This document shows, piece after piece, positions 39,801-51,800 of a stretch of DNA of 64,000 nt (the first letter of the stretch is position 1; the number at the start of each line of letters is the position of its first letter). The notes under the pieces are model-generated. The model was not told the origin of the DNA. It did no database searches and saw only the letters and a list, made by a program, of their open reading frames with translations. Location of the stretch: positions 1,302,001 through 1,366,000 of the forward strand of contig NZ_CWKH01000001.1 of the NCBI RefSeq assembly GCF_001245615.1, in the 5' to 3' direction. This DNA is from Mycolicibacterium neworleansense. GTDB lineage: Bacteria > Actinomycetota > Actinomycetes > Mycobacteriales > Mycobacteriaceae. A program made the translations under genes and the position numbers.

Positions 39801-42800
39801 GATCACCGACCTGGATGACCCGCAGATCGCACCCGGCCAGCCGATCGGCCAGGCCGGCGGTGACGATGGCGACCGCCGGCCCGGCATCGGCGAGCATGAA
39901 TTCGATTCGCGCATCGGGCAACACGGGGTCGATCGGCAGATACGCGGCGCCGGCCTTGAGCACCCCCAGCATGGCCACGATCGCCTCCGCCGAGCGGTCC
40001 GACAGCAACGCCACGCAGGCACCCGGACCGACGCCGTGCGCGGTCAGCTCGTAGGCCAGCCGAGTTGCGGCCTCATCTAGTTCCAGATAGGTCATGCGGC
40101 TGCCCTCGAAGCTGACCGCCACCGCCTCGGGCACCCGGGCAACCTGTTCGGCGAACAGTGCCGGAACGGACATGCGGGACGACGCAGGCTCGGTGGTCTG
40201 CAGTACGGCCCGGTTGCCCCACCCGTCCAGGCGGGCGTGCTCGGCGTCGTCGAGCAGATCGAGAGACGAGAGTCGCTGGGCCGTATCGGCCGTCATCGCC
40301 GCCAGAACCCGCCGCCACCGGCCGATCAGAGCCTCGATGCTGGCGGCGTCGAACACGTCGGTGCGGAATTCCACCGCCCCGCCGATGCCCGCAGGCTCTC
40401 CCTCGGGGGTCCAGCGCTCCCCGAGGGAGAAGGTCAGATCCATGCGGGCGGTCTGGGTGTCGACCGGCAACGGGGTGACCCGAAGGTCCCCCAGGCTCAG
40501 CCCGCCGGCCGGGCCGGTGTCCTGCCAGGGCAGGTTCTGCCACGCCAGCGCCACCTGGACCAGCGGGTGATGACTCAGACTGCGAGTCGGGTTGAGCCGC
40601 TCCACCAGCACCTCGAACGGCACGTCCTGATGCTCGAAAGCGGCCAGGCTCCGGGCTCGCACCTGGGCCAGCAACTCCGCCACGGTGGGATCACCGGCCA
40701 GATCCACGCGGAGCACCAAGTTGTTGACGAAGAAGCCCACGAGCTCTTCGAGGACGGGGTCGCTGCGTCCGGCGATCGGGAATCCAACGGCGACATCGGA
40801 ACTCGCACTCAACTTGGACAGCAGCACTGCAAGCGAGGCCTGCATCACCATGAAGTTCGTCGCACCGTTCTCACCGGCCACCGCACATACCTGCTGCTGC
40901 AGCTCGACCGGCCAGTCGACCGGCACCGTTGAGCCGCGCTGATCGGCAACCGGCGGGTAGGGACGGTCGGTGGGCAGCTCGATTCGTTCGGGCAGGCCCG
41001 CCAGGGCGTCTTCCCAGTAAGCCAACTGCGCGGCGATGGGACTGCCGGCGTCGTCGAAATCGCCCAACTGCTCGCGCTGCCACAACGTGTAGTCGACGTA
41101 CTGCACCGCCAGCGGCTGCCAGTCGGGCGACTGTCCTGCGCACCGGCGCGCGTAGGCCACACTCAGATCACGCACCAGCGGGGCGAGGGACCAACCGTCG
41201 GCGGCGATATGGTGCACGACTGCCACCAGCACGTGATCGTCGTCAGAGACTCGGAACAGCTTTGCCCGCAAGGGGATTTCGGCCGCAAGGTCGAAGCTGT
41301 ACCGGACTGTTTCCTCGATGGCGTCGGTCAGAGCGCTCTCGGGCCAGCCCGCGGCATCGACGACGGCCCAACCGAAGTCGGCCCGGTCGATGGGCGTGAC
41401 CACCTGGCGAGGCGTTCCGTCGGGTGCATCGAACCGTGTGCGCAGGCTCTCGTGACGTGACACCACATCGGCCAGCGCCGCCCTGAGGGCTTCGGGATCG
41501 AGCCGTCCATGAAGACGCAGACCGACCGGCATGTTGTAGACAGGTGACGGCCCCTGCAACTGGTCGACGAACCACAATCGGTTCTGGGCGAACGACAGTG
41601 GGATCACCGCGGGGCGCTCAACGACCACCATCGGCGCCAGTCGGCGCTGGTGTTCACCGATACACAACGCCAGCTGCGCAACCGTGGGCGCTTCGAACAC
41701 CGTCCGTACCGAAAGCTCGGTATCCAAGCTGGCATTGATCGCGGAAACCAGGCGCATCGTCGAGACGGAATCCCCGCCCAGATCGAAGAACGAGTCGTCG
41801 GCGCCGACCCGATCGACACCCAGCACCCGTGCGTAGATCCCGGCCAGGATCTCCTCGTCGGGACTGGCCGGCGCGCGGTAATGGTCGGCATCCCGATAGT
41901 CGGGCGCCGGGAGTGCCCGGGTGTCGAGCTTGCCGTTCACCGTCACCGGCAGTGCGGCGAGGGCCACCACCGAGGCCGGAACCATGTAGCCGGGCAGCCG
42001 TTCGGCCAGCGCGGCACGCGCTTTCACCGGATCGGCCGTCCCGGTGATGTAACCCACCAGGCGCTTGTCGCCCGGGTGATCCTCGCGGGCGATCACCGCC
42101 GCTTGGTCCACGCCCTCCAGCGCGGTCAGCGCAGACTGGATCTCTCCGAGTTCGATGCGGTAGCCGCGGACCTTGACCTGCTCATCGGCACGGCCGAAGT
42201 AATCCAGCTGCCCGTCGGCGCGCCACCGCACCAGATCGCCCGTGCGATACATCCGAGTACCGGGCTCCCCGAACGGACACGCCATGAAGCGCGACGCGGT
42301 CAGCCCCGACCGGCGCCAATACCCGATGCCGACCCCGGCGCCGGCCAGATACAACTCACCGACCACACCGGCCGGAACCGGACGCAGCCACTCGTCGAGC
42401 ACGAAGAACGCCGCCCACGCGGTCGGCGCACCGATCGGCGGAGCTCCCGTCCCGGCAGCCAACGGAGCACTGGCACACAACCACATCGTGGTCTCGGTGG
42501 GTCCGTAGACGTTGACCATCACTCGTCCCGGCGCCCAGCGGTCCACCAGATCCGGCGGGCAGGGCTCAGCACCGATCACCAGCGCCGTGGCATCCAGGCC
42601 CGGCACGGGCAGCACCCCCACCGCTGACGGGGTCTGGGTCAACACCGTGACCTGTTCGCGCAGCAGGAGGGCGTGGAAGTCTTCCGGCGACCGGGTCACC
42701 GAGTCGGGCACCACCACGAGGCGCCCGCCGTGCAGCAACGCACCCCAGATCTCCCACACCGAGAAGTCGAACGCGTACGAGTGGAACTGCGTCCACACCT

Positions 42801-45800
42801 GTCCTGGCGTCAGCGGTATCCCGATCTCGAGCGAATCGAACAGTTGCGCCACGTTGCGCTGGGTGACCGCCACCCCCTTGGGCTGTCCGGTGGTCCCCGA
42901 GGTGTAGATGATGTGGGCCATGTCGTCGGGAGCGGGCGGCGCCAACGCCGTACCGGGCTGGTCGGCCACGCCGGTGTCCGCCACATCGAAGATCATCAGG
43001 CCGCGCCCGGCGAACCGGTCGGCCAACTCGGCGGTGGTGACCGCGGCGATCGGGGCGGAGTCGGTGAGCATGAACTCGACCCGGGTCTCCGGCAGCGCCG
43101 GGTCTATCGGCAGGTACGCCGCCCCGGCCTTGAGTACCGCCAAGATCGCGACGATGGCCTCGGCCGAACGGGGGAACATCAGGGCCACCCGCTCGCCGGG
43201 GCCCACCCCGTGACTGACGAGCAAGTGCGCCAAACGATTCGCGGACTCGTCGAGCTCCCGATACGTCAGCGAGTGATCCCCACAGACCAGCGCTACCGAC
43301 TCCGGCGCCCGCGACACCTGCGCGGCGAACAGCTCCGGCACCGAGTCCGGCCGCGGCAAGTCGGACAACACCGCCCGGTTGCCCCAGCGCGCCAGGCGCG
43401 TGCGCTCAGACTCGTCGAGCAGGTCCACGGACGACAGCGAGCGACCCGGTTCGGCGGTCATCGCCTCCAGCACTGCCTCAACCCGTCTGGTGAGGGTCTC
43501 GATGTCGGCGCGTTCGAAGACGGCCGTGTCGTACTCGAGGCGCAGGCGCAGTTCGTCACCGGGTATGGCCTGCATCGTCAGCGGGTAGTCGGTGGACTCG
43601 TGGCTGGTTACCTCGGTGATCTCCAACCCGCCGTCGGCACCCGACAACGCGCTGGTGTCCACCGGGTAGTTCTCGAACACGAACAGCGTGTCGAACAGGC
43701 GGTCATGGTCGGTGATGCGGTGGATCTCGCCCAGTGAGAGGTGCTGGTGCTCAAGGGTCTTCGTTTGCGCACCTTGCAGCTGGTCGAGCAAATCGCTCGT
43801 GGTGGTCGTCGCGGCGATGTCGGCGCGCACGGGCACTGTGTTGATCAGCAGGCCCACCATCGACTCCGCGCCCACCACCTCGGCCGGGCGCCCCGAGACG
43901 ACGGTGCCGAAGACGATATCGCGCTGGCCCGTCAGCGAATTCAGCAGTAGTGCCCAGGCGCCCTGCAGCACGATGTTGACGGTGGTCCGGTGCGAGCGCG
44001 CCAGTTCGTTGAGCGCACTGGTGGTTCGCGCCGACACCCGATGAGCCAGGACTCCTCGCTGCCCGAGCTCCGACTTCTGCGACGGGCCGACGAGGGTCGG
44101 GGTGTCAACGCCTTCCATCACCTCGCGCCAGGCGGCGCGGGCGGCCGGAAGGTCCCGATCCGCGAGCCAACTGATGAAGCTCCGATACGGCGTGGCCGCG
44201 GGCAACCGGTGTCCCTGGTAGCAGGCAAAGATCTCCTGCAGCAGGATCGGCAGCGACCAGCCGTCGAGCACGATGTGGTGGTTGGTGAGCACGACCCGGT
44301 GCCGGTTGTGTGCGGTGCGGATCATGGCCACCCGGAAGGCCGGCGGATGAGCCAGATCACAGACCGCCGCGCGTTCATCCGCACACACCTGCTGGATCTG
44401 CTCTTCGGTTGCCGCAGTGCCCAATTCGACATACCGCCAACCCGCGGTGGGGTCGGCCGGAATGATCTGCACGGGCTCGCCGAACTGTTCACAGAACCTG
44501 GCCGCCAGGTGCGGATGGCGGTTGGCCACGGATTGCACGGCATCCCGCAGTCGGTGCTCGTCGAGCACACCGGCAACGGTGATGTCCAACTGCACCACGT
44601 AAAGATCGTCGTCGGGACTCTGTGCGCTGGTGCTGTGAAAGACGAGCCCCTGCTGCAGTGCCGTCAGCGGCAGAATGTCGGCGATCCGGTGTTGCCGTGA
44701 CAACTCGTCGATCTCGGACTGGACGAGCCGGGCCGGCGCGATGTCCGAAGGCGTCAGCCCGCCGCCACCGTTTCGCACGTGCTCGCAGATGCCGGCCAGG
44801 GCATCCAGCCACAGTTCGCTGAGCCTGGTGATCTGCTCGTCGTCGAAGATTGAGCGCGCCCAGGTCCAATTGGCCTGCAGCTGCGGTCCGCCATCGATGT
44901 CGAGGGTGCCGGCATTGAGTGCCACGGTGTGGGTCAACGGCATGGGTATCGCCGCGGCCGCCCCGATCGCCGACAGGCCATTCGCGGACATCCGCCACAG
45001 TTCATCGGTCCCCCCGGCGGATTCCCCGCCGAGGCGACCCAGGTAGTTGAAGCCGATCGTCGGGTCGGCCCCGTCGAGGTCAATGTCGGCGTTCAGATAA
45101 CGCAGCAGGCCGTACGACAGTGGATCCGGGAGTGAACGGAGTTGCTCCTTCGCATCTTTGACCACCGCGCCCAACACGGCATCACCGCTCAGCACCTGGG
45201 ACCAGGTCAGTCCCCCGAAGGCCAACGCCACCGGATATTTGGTGGTGAACCACCCGACCGTGCGCGACAGATCGACGTTCCGGTCGAGGGTTCGGCCCAA
45301 TTCTTCATGACGCCCGTGACCTTCGACGTCGACGGCGATCGGCAGATCCGAAGTGCCCAAGGTCCCGGAAAATTCAGCCACGGCAAGCCCGAACGCGATC
45401 AGCAGTATGTCCTGTATCCCGGCGTGGAATGCCGTCGGCACCTCGCCGAGCAACATGCGGGTGGTCGCGGCATCGAGGGACACTGCCAACTGCCCGGCCG
45501 TCTCATAGGTGTCCGTGTCGGGGCGCACCGCCGGCAGCGTCGCAGGAGTCCCCGCCACCCGCCGCCACACCGGCGCCTGAGCCACAACTTCGGGGTGGAC
45601 CGCGCGTGTCTCCAGCAGTTCGGCCCACCGCGCGAAGGACGTCCCGGCGGGCGGTAAATCCACCGGTTGTTCGCCGCGGCGTTGTGCCCAGGCGAAATTC
45701 AGATCCTCCAAGATGATTCGCCAGGACACCCCGTCGACAGCCTGGTGGTGGACGATCAGTACGAGCTCGCGCGTGGAGGTCACCCACAGTGCGCTCAGCA

Positions 45801-48800
45801 TCACTCCGGCCGCCGGGCTGAGCCGCGACCTCGCCGCCACCAGCGCCTCGTCCGTCAGTGTGGGTACGGATCGCAGGCATCCGTTCGCGTCGACCGAGCC
45901 CGCCTCGGGCACCGCCAATGACCAGCCGGCCGCGGCGTCTTCGGTCCGCGCCCGCAGCATTCCGTGCCGATCGAGCAAGGCCTGCAACATGATTGCGACG
46001 TCGTCCTCAGCCACACCGTCAGGAGCCTGCAACAGCACTGCCTGGTTGAACTGGTCCACGGGTCCGTCGGAGCGCTGCACGTCGTTCAGCCACCGAATGA
46101 TGGGAGTCGCCGGTACCGGCCCGACCCCTTCGTCGACCGGGCCACGGGAAGCGGCCGCCGTTGCCGCTACCCGCGCCAACCGGGCCACGGTCTGCTCCAC
46201 GAAAACGTCGCGCGGGTGGCACACCAGTCCTGCCGCCCGGGCCCGGGCGACCACCTGCATCGACAAGATGCTGTCGCCACCGAGATCGAAGAACGAGTCG
46301 TCGACCCCGACGCGCTCCAGCCCGAGAACCTGGGCGTAGATACCAGTCAGAACCTCTTCCACCGCATCTGCCGGGGCGCGATACCCGTCCCCGGAGTCGT
46401 AATCGGGGGCAGGGAGTGCACGAGTGTCGAGTTTTCCGTTGACCGTCAACGGAATTGCAGGCAACACCGTGACTGCGGCGGGCACCATGTAGGCCGGCAG
46501 CCGCTGGGCCAGTTCGGCGCGGATCGCGGCCGGAGATGTGGTCCCGGTGATGTAGCCGACGAGGCGCTTGTCACCGGGACGGTCCTCGCGGGCGACCACC
46601 ACCGCCTGCTCGACGCCGTCGAGTCCGGCCAAAGCGGCCTGGACTTCACCGAGTTCGATGCGATAACCGCGGATCTTGACCTGCTCGTCAGCGCGGCCCA
46701 GGTACTGCAACTGCCCGTCCGGACGCCAGTACACCAGATCTCCGGTGCGGTACATGCGTGTGCCGACCCCGCCGAACGGGCACGCGACAAATCGCGAGGC
46801 GCTCAACCCGGTTCGGCCCACGTAGCCGTATCCGAGGCCCGCACCTGCCACGTACAGCTCGCCGATGACTCCGGCAGGCACCGGACGAAGCCACTCATCG
46901 AGCACGAACAGTGCGGCACCCGGAACCGGTGTACCGATGGGGACGACGTCCGGGCGCTCCGGGTCGAACTTCAGTGGCGCACTGATCGCCACACACATGG
47001 TGGTCTCGGTGGGTCCGTAGGCGTTGATCATCACGCGACCGGGAGCCCACTGCTCGACCACCTCGGGTGAGCAGGCTTCTCCCACCACGACCAACGCCGT
47101 CGATTCCAAGCCGTCGGTCGGCAACATCTTGACCGCAGAGGGTGTCTGGGTGAGAATGTCGACCCGCTCGCGAACCAGCAAGGAATGGAAGTCGTGCGGG
47201 GACACCGCTATCTCCTCGGGTACGACCACCACGCGTCCGCCACGCAGCAGGGCGCCGAAGATCTCCCACACCGAGACGTCGAAGGCCAGGGAGTGACACT
47301 GGGGCCACACTCCAGGATGCGGCAGCCGGGCATCGAGGGAACCCAGCAGCTGGGTCACGTTCAGATGGGTGACCGCAACGCCTTTGGGAACACCGGTGGT
47401 GCCCGAGGTGTAGATCAGGTAGGCGATGTCGTCGGCGCCCGGCATCGGCAACGGACCCCCGCCGGGGACGAGGCCCCCGAGCTCGCCGACGTCGACGACC
47501 GCCACACCGCGATGCTGCACCCGGCCGGCGAGTTCCGCGGTGGTTACCACGGCAACCGGTGCGGCATCGGTCAGCACGAACTCCAGCCGGGTATCGGGCA
47601 CGGCAGGATCGACAGGCAAATACGCCGCCCCGGTCTTGAGGACGGCCAGGATGGCGATGATCGCCTCGGCGGAACGGCTGAACAGCACCGCGACGCACTG
47701 TCCCGGGCCGGCACCGCGGGTGATCAGCAAGTGCGCCAACCGGTTCGCGGCGTCATCGAGTTCCCGGTAGGTCCACGAACGGTCTCCGCAGGAGACCGCC
47801 ACCGTGTCGGGGGTGCGCCCGGCATGCTCGGCGAACAGCGCGGGGACCGAGACCGGTCTCGGCGCCGGACGGGTCAGCGTCTCGTGATTGCCCATTGCCG
47901 CGAGACGGGCGTGCTCGTCGTCGTCCAGCAGATCGACCGACGACAACCGCACCGTCGGGTCGGCGGTCATCACCGCCAGCACCCGCTGGAACCGGTCGAT
48001 CAGCGCGGCGATGGTATCGGCGTCGAACACGTCGGTACGGAATTCCACCGCTCCGCCGATTCCGGCCGGCTCACCGGCCTCGGTCCGGCGTTCGGCCAGG
48101 GAGAAATTCAGATCCATTCGGGCGGTATGGGTGTCCACCGGGACCCGGGTGACCTGCGAATCACCGAACTTCAGTCCGACAGTTGAATCGTTGACGTCGT
48201 GCCCGGCCAGGTTCTGCCATGCCAGCGCCACCTGGATCAGCGGGTGGTGCGCCAGGGATCGAGCTGGATTCAGCCGCTCGACGAGCACCTCGAACGGCAC
48301 ATCCTGGTGATCGAATGCGGCCAGGCTGCGGGCGCGCACCTGGGCCAGTACCTCGGCCATCGTCGGGTCGCCGGCCAGGTCGACCCGCAGGACCAAGGTG
48401 TTGACGAAGAAGCCGACCAGGTCATCCAGCACGGGGTCGCGTCGTCCGGCGATCGGGAAACCCACCGCCACATCGGAACTGCCGCTGAGTCTGGAGAGCA
48501 GCGACAGCAACGCCGCTTGAACCACCATGAAGCTGGTCGCATTGTGCTCACGCGCTACGCGGGCAACCTGCTGCTGCAACTCCACCGGCCAGTCCACCGC
48601 GATCGTGGCACCCCGCTGGTCGGTGGTCAGCGGGTACGGCCTATCGGTGGGTAGGGCGAGACGCTCGGGCATACCGGCCAAGGCATCCTGCCAGTAGCTC
48701 AACTGGGTGGCGATGCGACTCTGGCTGTCGTCGAGGTCGCCGAGCTGCGCGTGCTGCCACAACGTGTAATCGGCGTACTGCACAGACAGGGGTGTCCATT

Positions 48801-51800
48801 CGGGAGCCCGCCCCGCGCAACGGCTGGCGTAAGCCGCCCCCAGGTCAGCCACCAGCGGCGTGATCGACCAGCCGTCGGCGGCGATATGGTGGACGACGGC
48901 GGTGAGCACGTGCTGGTCCTCCGCCAGGCGGAAAAGCCTTGCCCTCAGCGGAATCTCGCTGGACAGATCAAAAGTGTGCCGTGCCGTGGCCTCGAGCTCC
49001 GCGCTCAGCTGCGCCGGCGTCCACCCATTGGCATCGACGACATCCCAGCCGGGTTCGGCCCGCCCTGACGCGACCACCACCTGGCGTGGAACGCCGTCGG
49101 GAGCCACGAACAAGGTGCGCAGACTTTCGTGGCGAGCCACCACGTCGCCCAACGCCTCCTTCATGGCGTCGATGTCGAGCACACCGCTGATCCGGAAGGC
49201 GGCGGTCATGTTGTAAACCGCTGACGGACCCTGCAATTGGTCTAGGAACCACAAACGCGACTGGGCAAACGACAGTGGAACCACCGCGGGCCGCTCACCG
49301 GCCACCAACGGCTCCAACCGCGCCTCCTGCCCGCCGATGCCGAGCGCCAGCTGGGCCACGGACGGCGCGTCGAACAGGGACCGCACGGTGATGTGGGCAT
49401 TCATCGATTTGTTGATCGCGGCGACCAAGCGCATCGCGGACAGCGAGTCCCCGCCCAGATCGAAGAACGAATCGTCGACACCCACCCGGTCCCGGCCGAG
49501 AACACGGGAGTAGATGTCGGTCAGGATCTCCTCGACCGGGTTGGCCGGGGCCCGATAGTGCTCGGCGCCGGCGTAGTCCGGCGCGGGCAGGGCGCGCCGG
49601 TCGAGTTTGCCATTGACGGTGAGCGGCATCGTCTCGATGACCACCACCACGGACGGGACCATGTAGCCAGGGAGTCGCTCCGCCAGCCGAGAGCGGAGCT
49701 GTCCCGGGTCGGCGGCACCGGTGACGTAACCGACCAGACGCTTGTCGCCCGGGGCATCCTCACGAACGACCACCACGGCTTGGATTACGCCGTCGAGGGC
49801 AGCCAGCGCGGCCTGGACCTCACCCAGTTCGATACGGTAGCCGCGGATCTTGACCTGTTCGTCGGCGCGACCCAGATACTGCATTTGACCGTCGCGGCCC
49901 CATCGCACCAGATCACCGGTGCGGTACATCCGGCTTCCGGGCGCACCGAACGGGCACGCCACGAACCGTGACGACGTCAGCCCCGACCGGCGCCAATACC
50001 CGGTTCCCACACCACGGCCGGCGATGTAGAGCTCACCGACCACTCCGGGCGGCACCGGACGTAGCCAACTGTCCAAGATGAACAACGCTCCCCCGGCGAC
50101 CGGCGCGCCGATCGGCACCGCCGACCCCGTCGTCAGCGGCGCGCTGATCGACGCGTACACCGTGGCTTCGGTGGGACCGTAGGCGTTGATCATGACGCGG
50201 CCCGGCGCCCAGCGCTCCACCAGCTCGGGCGGGCAGGCCTCGCCTGCCACCACCAACACCACCGACTCAAGGCCCTGGGGCGCGATCATTCCCGCGGCCG
50301 ACGGGGTTTGACTCAACACGGTGACGTGTTCAGCCGTCAGCAGATCATGGAAATCGTCGGGTGAAGCGGCGACCGACTCGGGCACCACCACCAGACGCGC
50401 GCCATGGAGCAACGCACCGAAGATCTCCCACACCGAGACGTCGAAGCTGTAGGAGTGCCACTGCGTCCACACCTGCCCCGGTCCCGACGGCACGTGGGCA
50501 CCGAGTGATCCGAACAGGCCGGGAACGTTTCGGTGCTGGATGGCAACACCTTTGGGGACACCGGTGGTACCCGAGGTGTAAATGATGTACGCGATGTCAT
50601 CGGGCGCCGGTCCCGACAGGGTCGTGCCCGGCTGAGCGCCCGCGACGGAGTCCGCGGTGGTCGCGATGTCGCCGATCTCGACGACCGGAATGTCGCACCC
50701 CTCGAGGCGGGACCGCTGTCGCGCCGTGGTGACCGCGACCACCGGCGCGGCGTCGGCGACCATGAAGTTGATCCGCGCAAGCGGTAGGGCCGGATCGACC
50801 GGCACGTAGGCCGCACCGGTTTTCAAGACGGCGAGTATGGCCACGATGGCTTCGGCCGACCGCGAGAACAGTAGCGCCACAGCCTCGCCCGGGCCCGCAC
50901 CATGAGCGGACAACACGTGGGCGAAGCGATCTGCGGCCGCATCGAGCTCCCGGTAGGACATCGACCGGCCGCCGACGGTGACTGCCACCGCGTCTGGCGT
51001 ACGGACCACCTGTCGGGCGAACAACGTCGGAATCGATTCCGCCGTTGCAGGTTTGACCAATGCCGCGTGGTGGCTCCACTCGTCGAGACGGGCGTGCGCA
51101 GCCGCGTCGAGCAGGTCGAACGACGACAACGGCCGCAGCGGATCCGCGGTCATCACTGCCAGAACCGCTTTCAGCTGTTCGACCAGGGCCTCGATGGCGT
51201 CGAATTCGAATACCTCGGTGTCGTATTCGACACGGAGCTGCATTTCGCGACCCGGCAGAACCTGCACTGCCAACGGGTAATGGTTCGATTCGCGGAAATC
51301 GAACCCGGTGACCGCCAAGCCGTCGACATTCGACAGAGCGTTGGTGTCGACCGGGTAGTTCTCGAAGACCAGAAGGGTGTCGAACAGTCTGTCCTGGCCG
51401 GTGATGCGGTGGATGTCGCTGAGCGCCACGTGTTGATGCTCGAGGGTGTCATTGTGGGCACCCTGCAGTTGATGCAACAGGTCTGCGGTGGTGGTGTCGG
51501 GGTGAAGGGTGGCCCGCACCGGAACCGTGTTGATCAGCAGGCCCACCATCGAGTCCGCGCCGACGAGCTCGGCAGGACGTCCGGAGACCGTCGTGCCGAA
51601 AGCGATGTCTTGCCGGCCGGTCAGCGAGCTGAGCAGCAGCGCCCACGCACCCTGCAGCACCACGTTGGTGGTGGTGTGATGCGAGCGGGCCAGATCGCCG
51701 AGCGCCCCCGTAATCTCGCCGGGCAGCCGGAAGGACCCAACACCTCGTTGCCCCAGACGATCTCGGTCAGCCGGACCGATCAACGTCGGCGTTTCCAACC

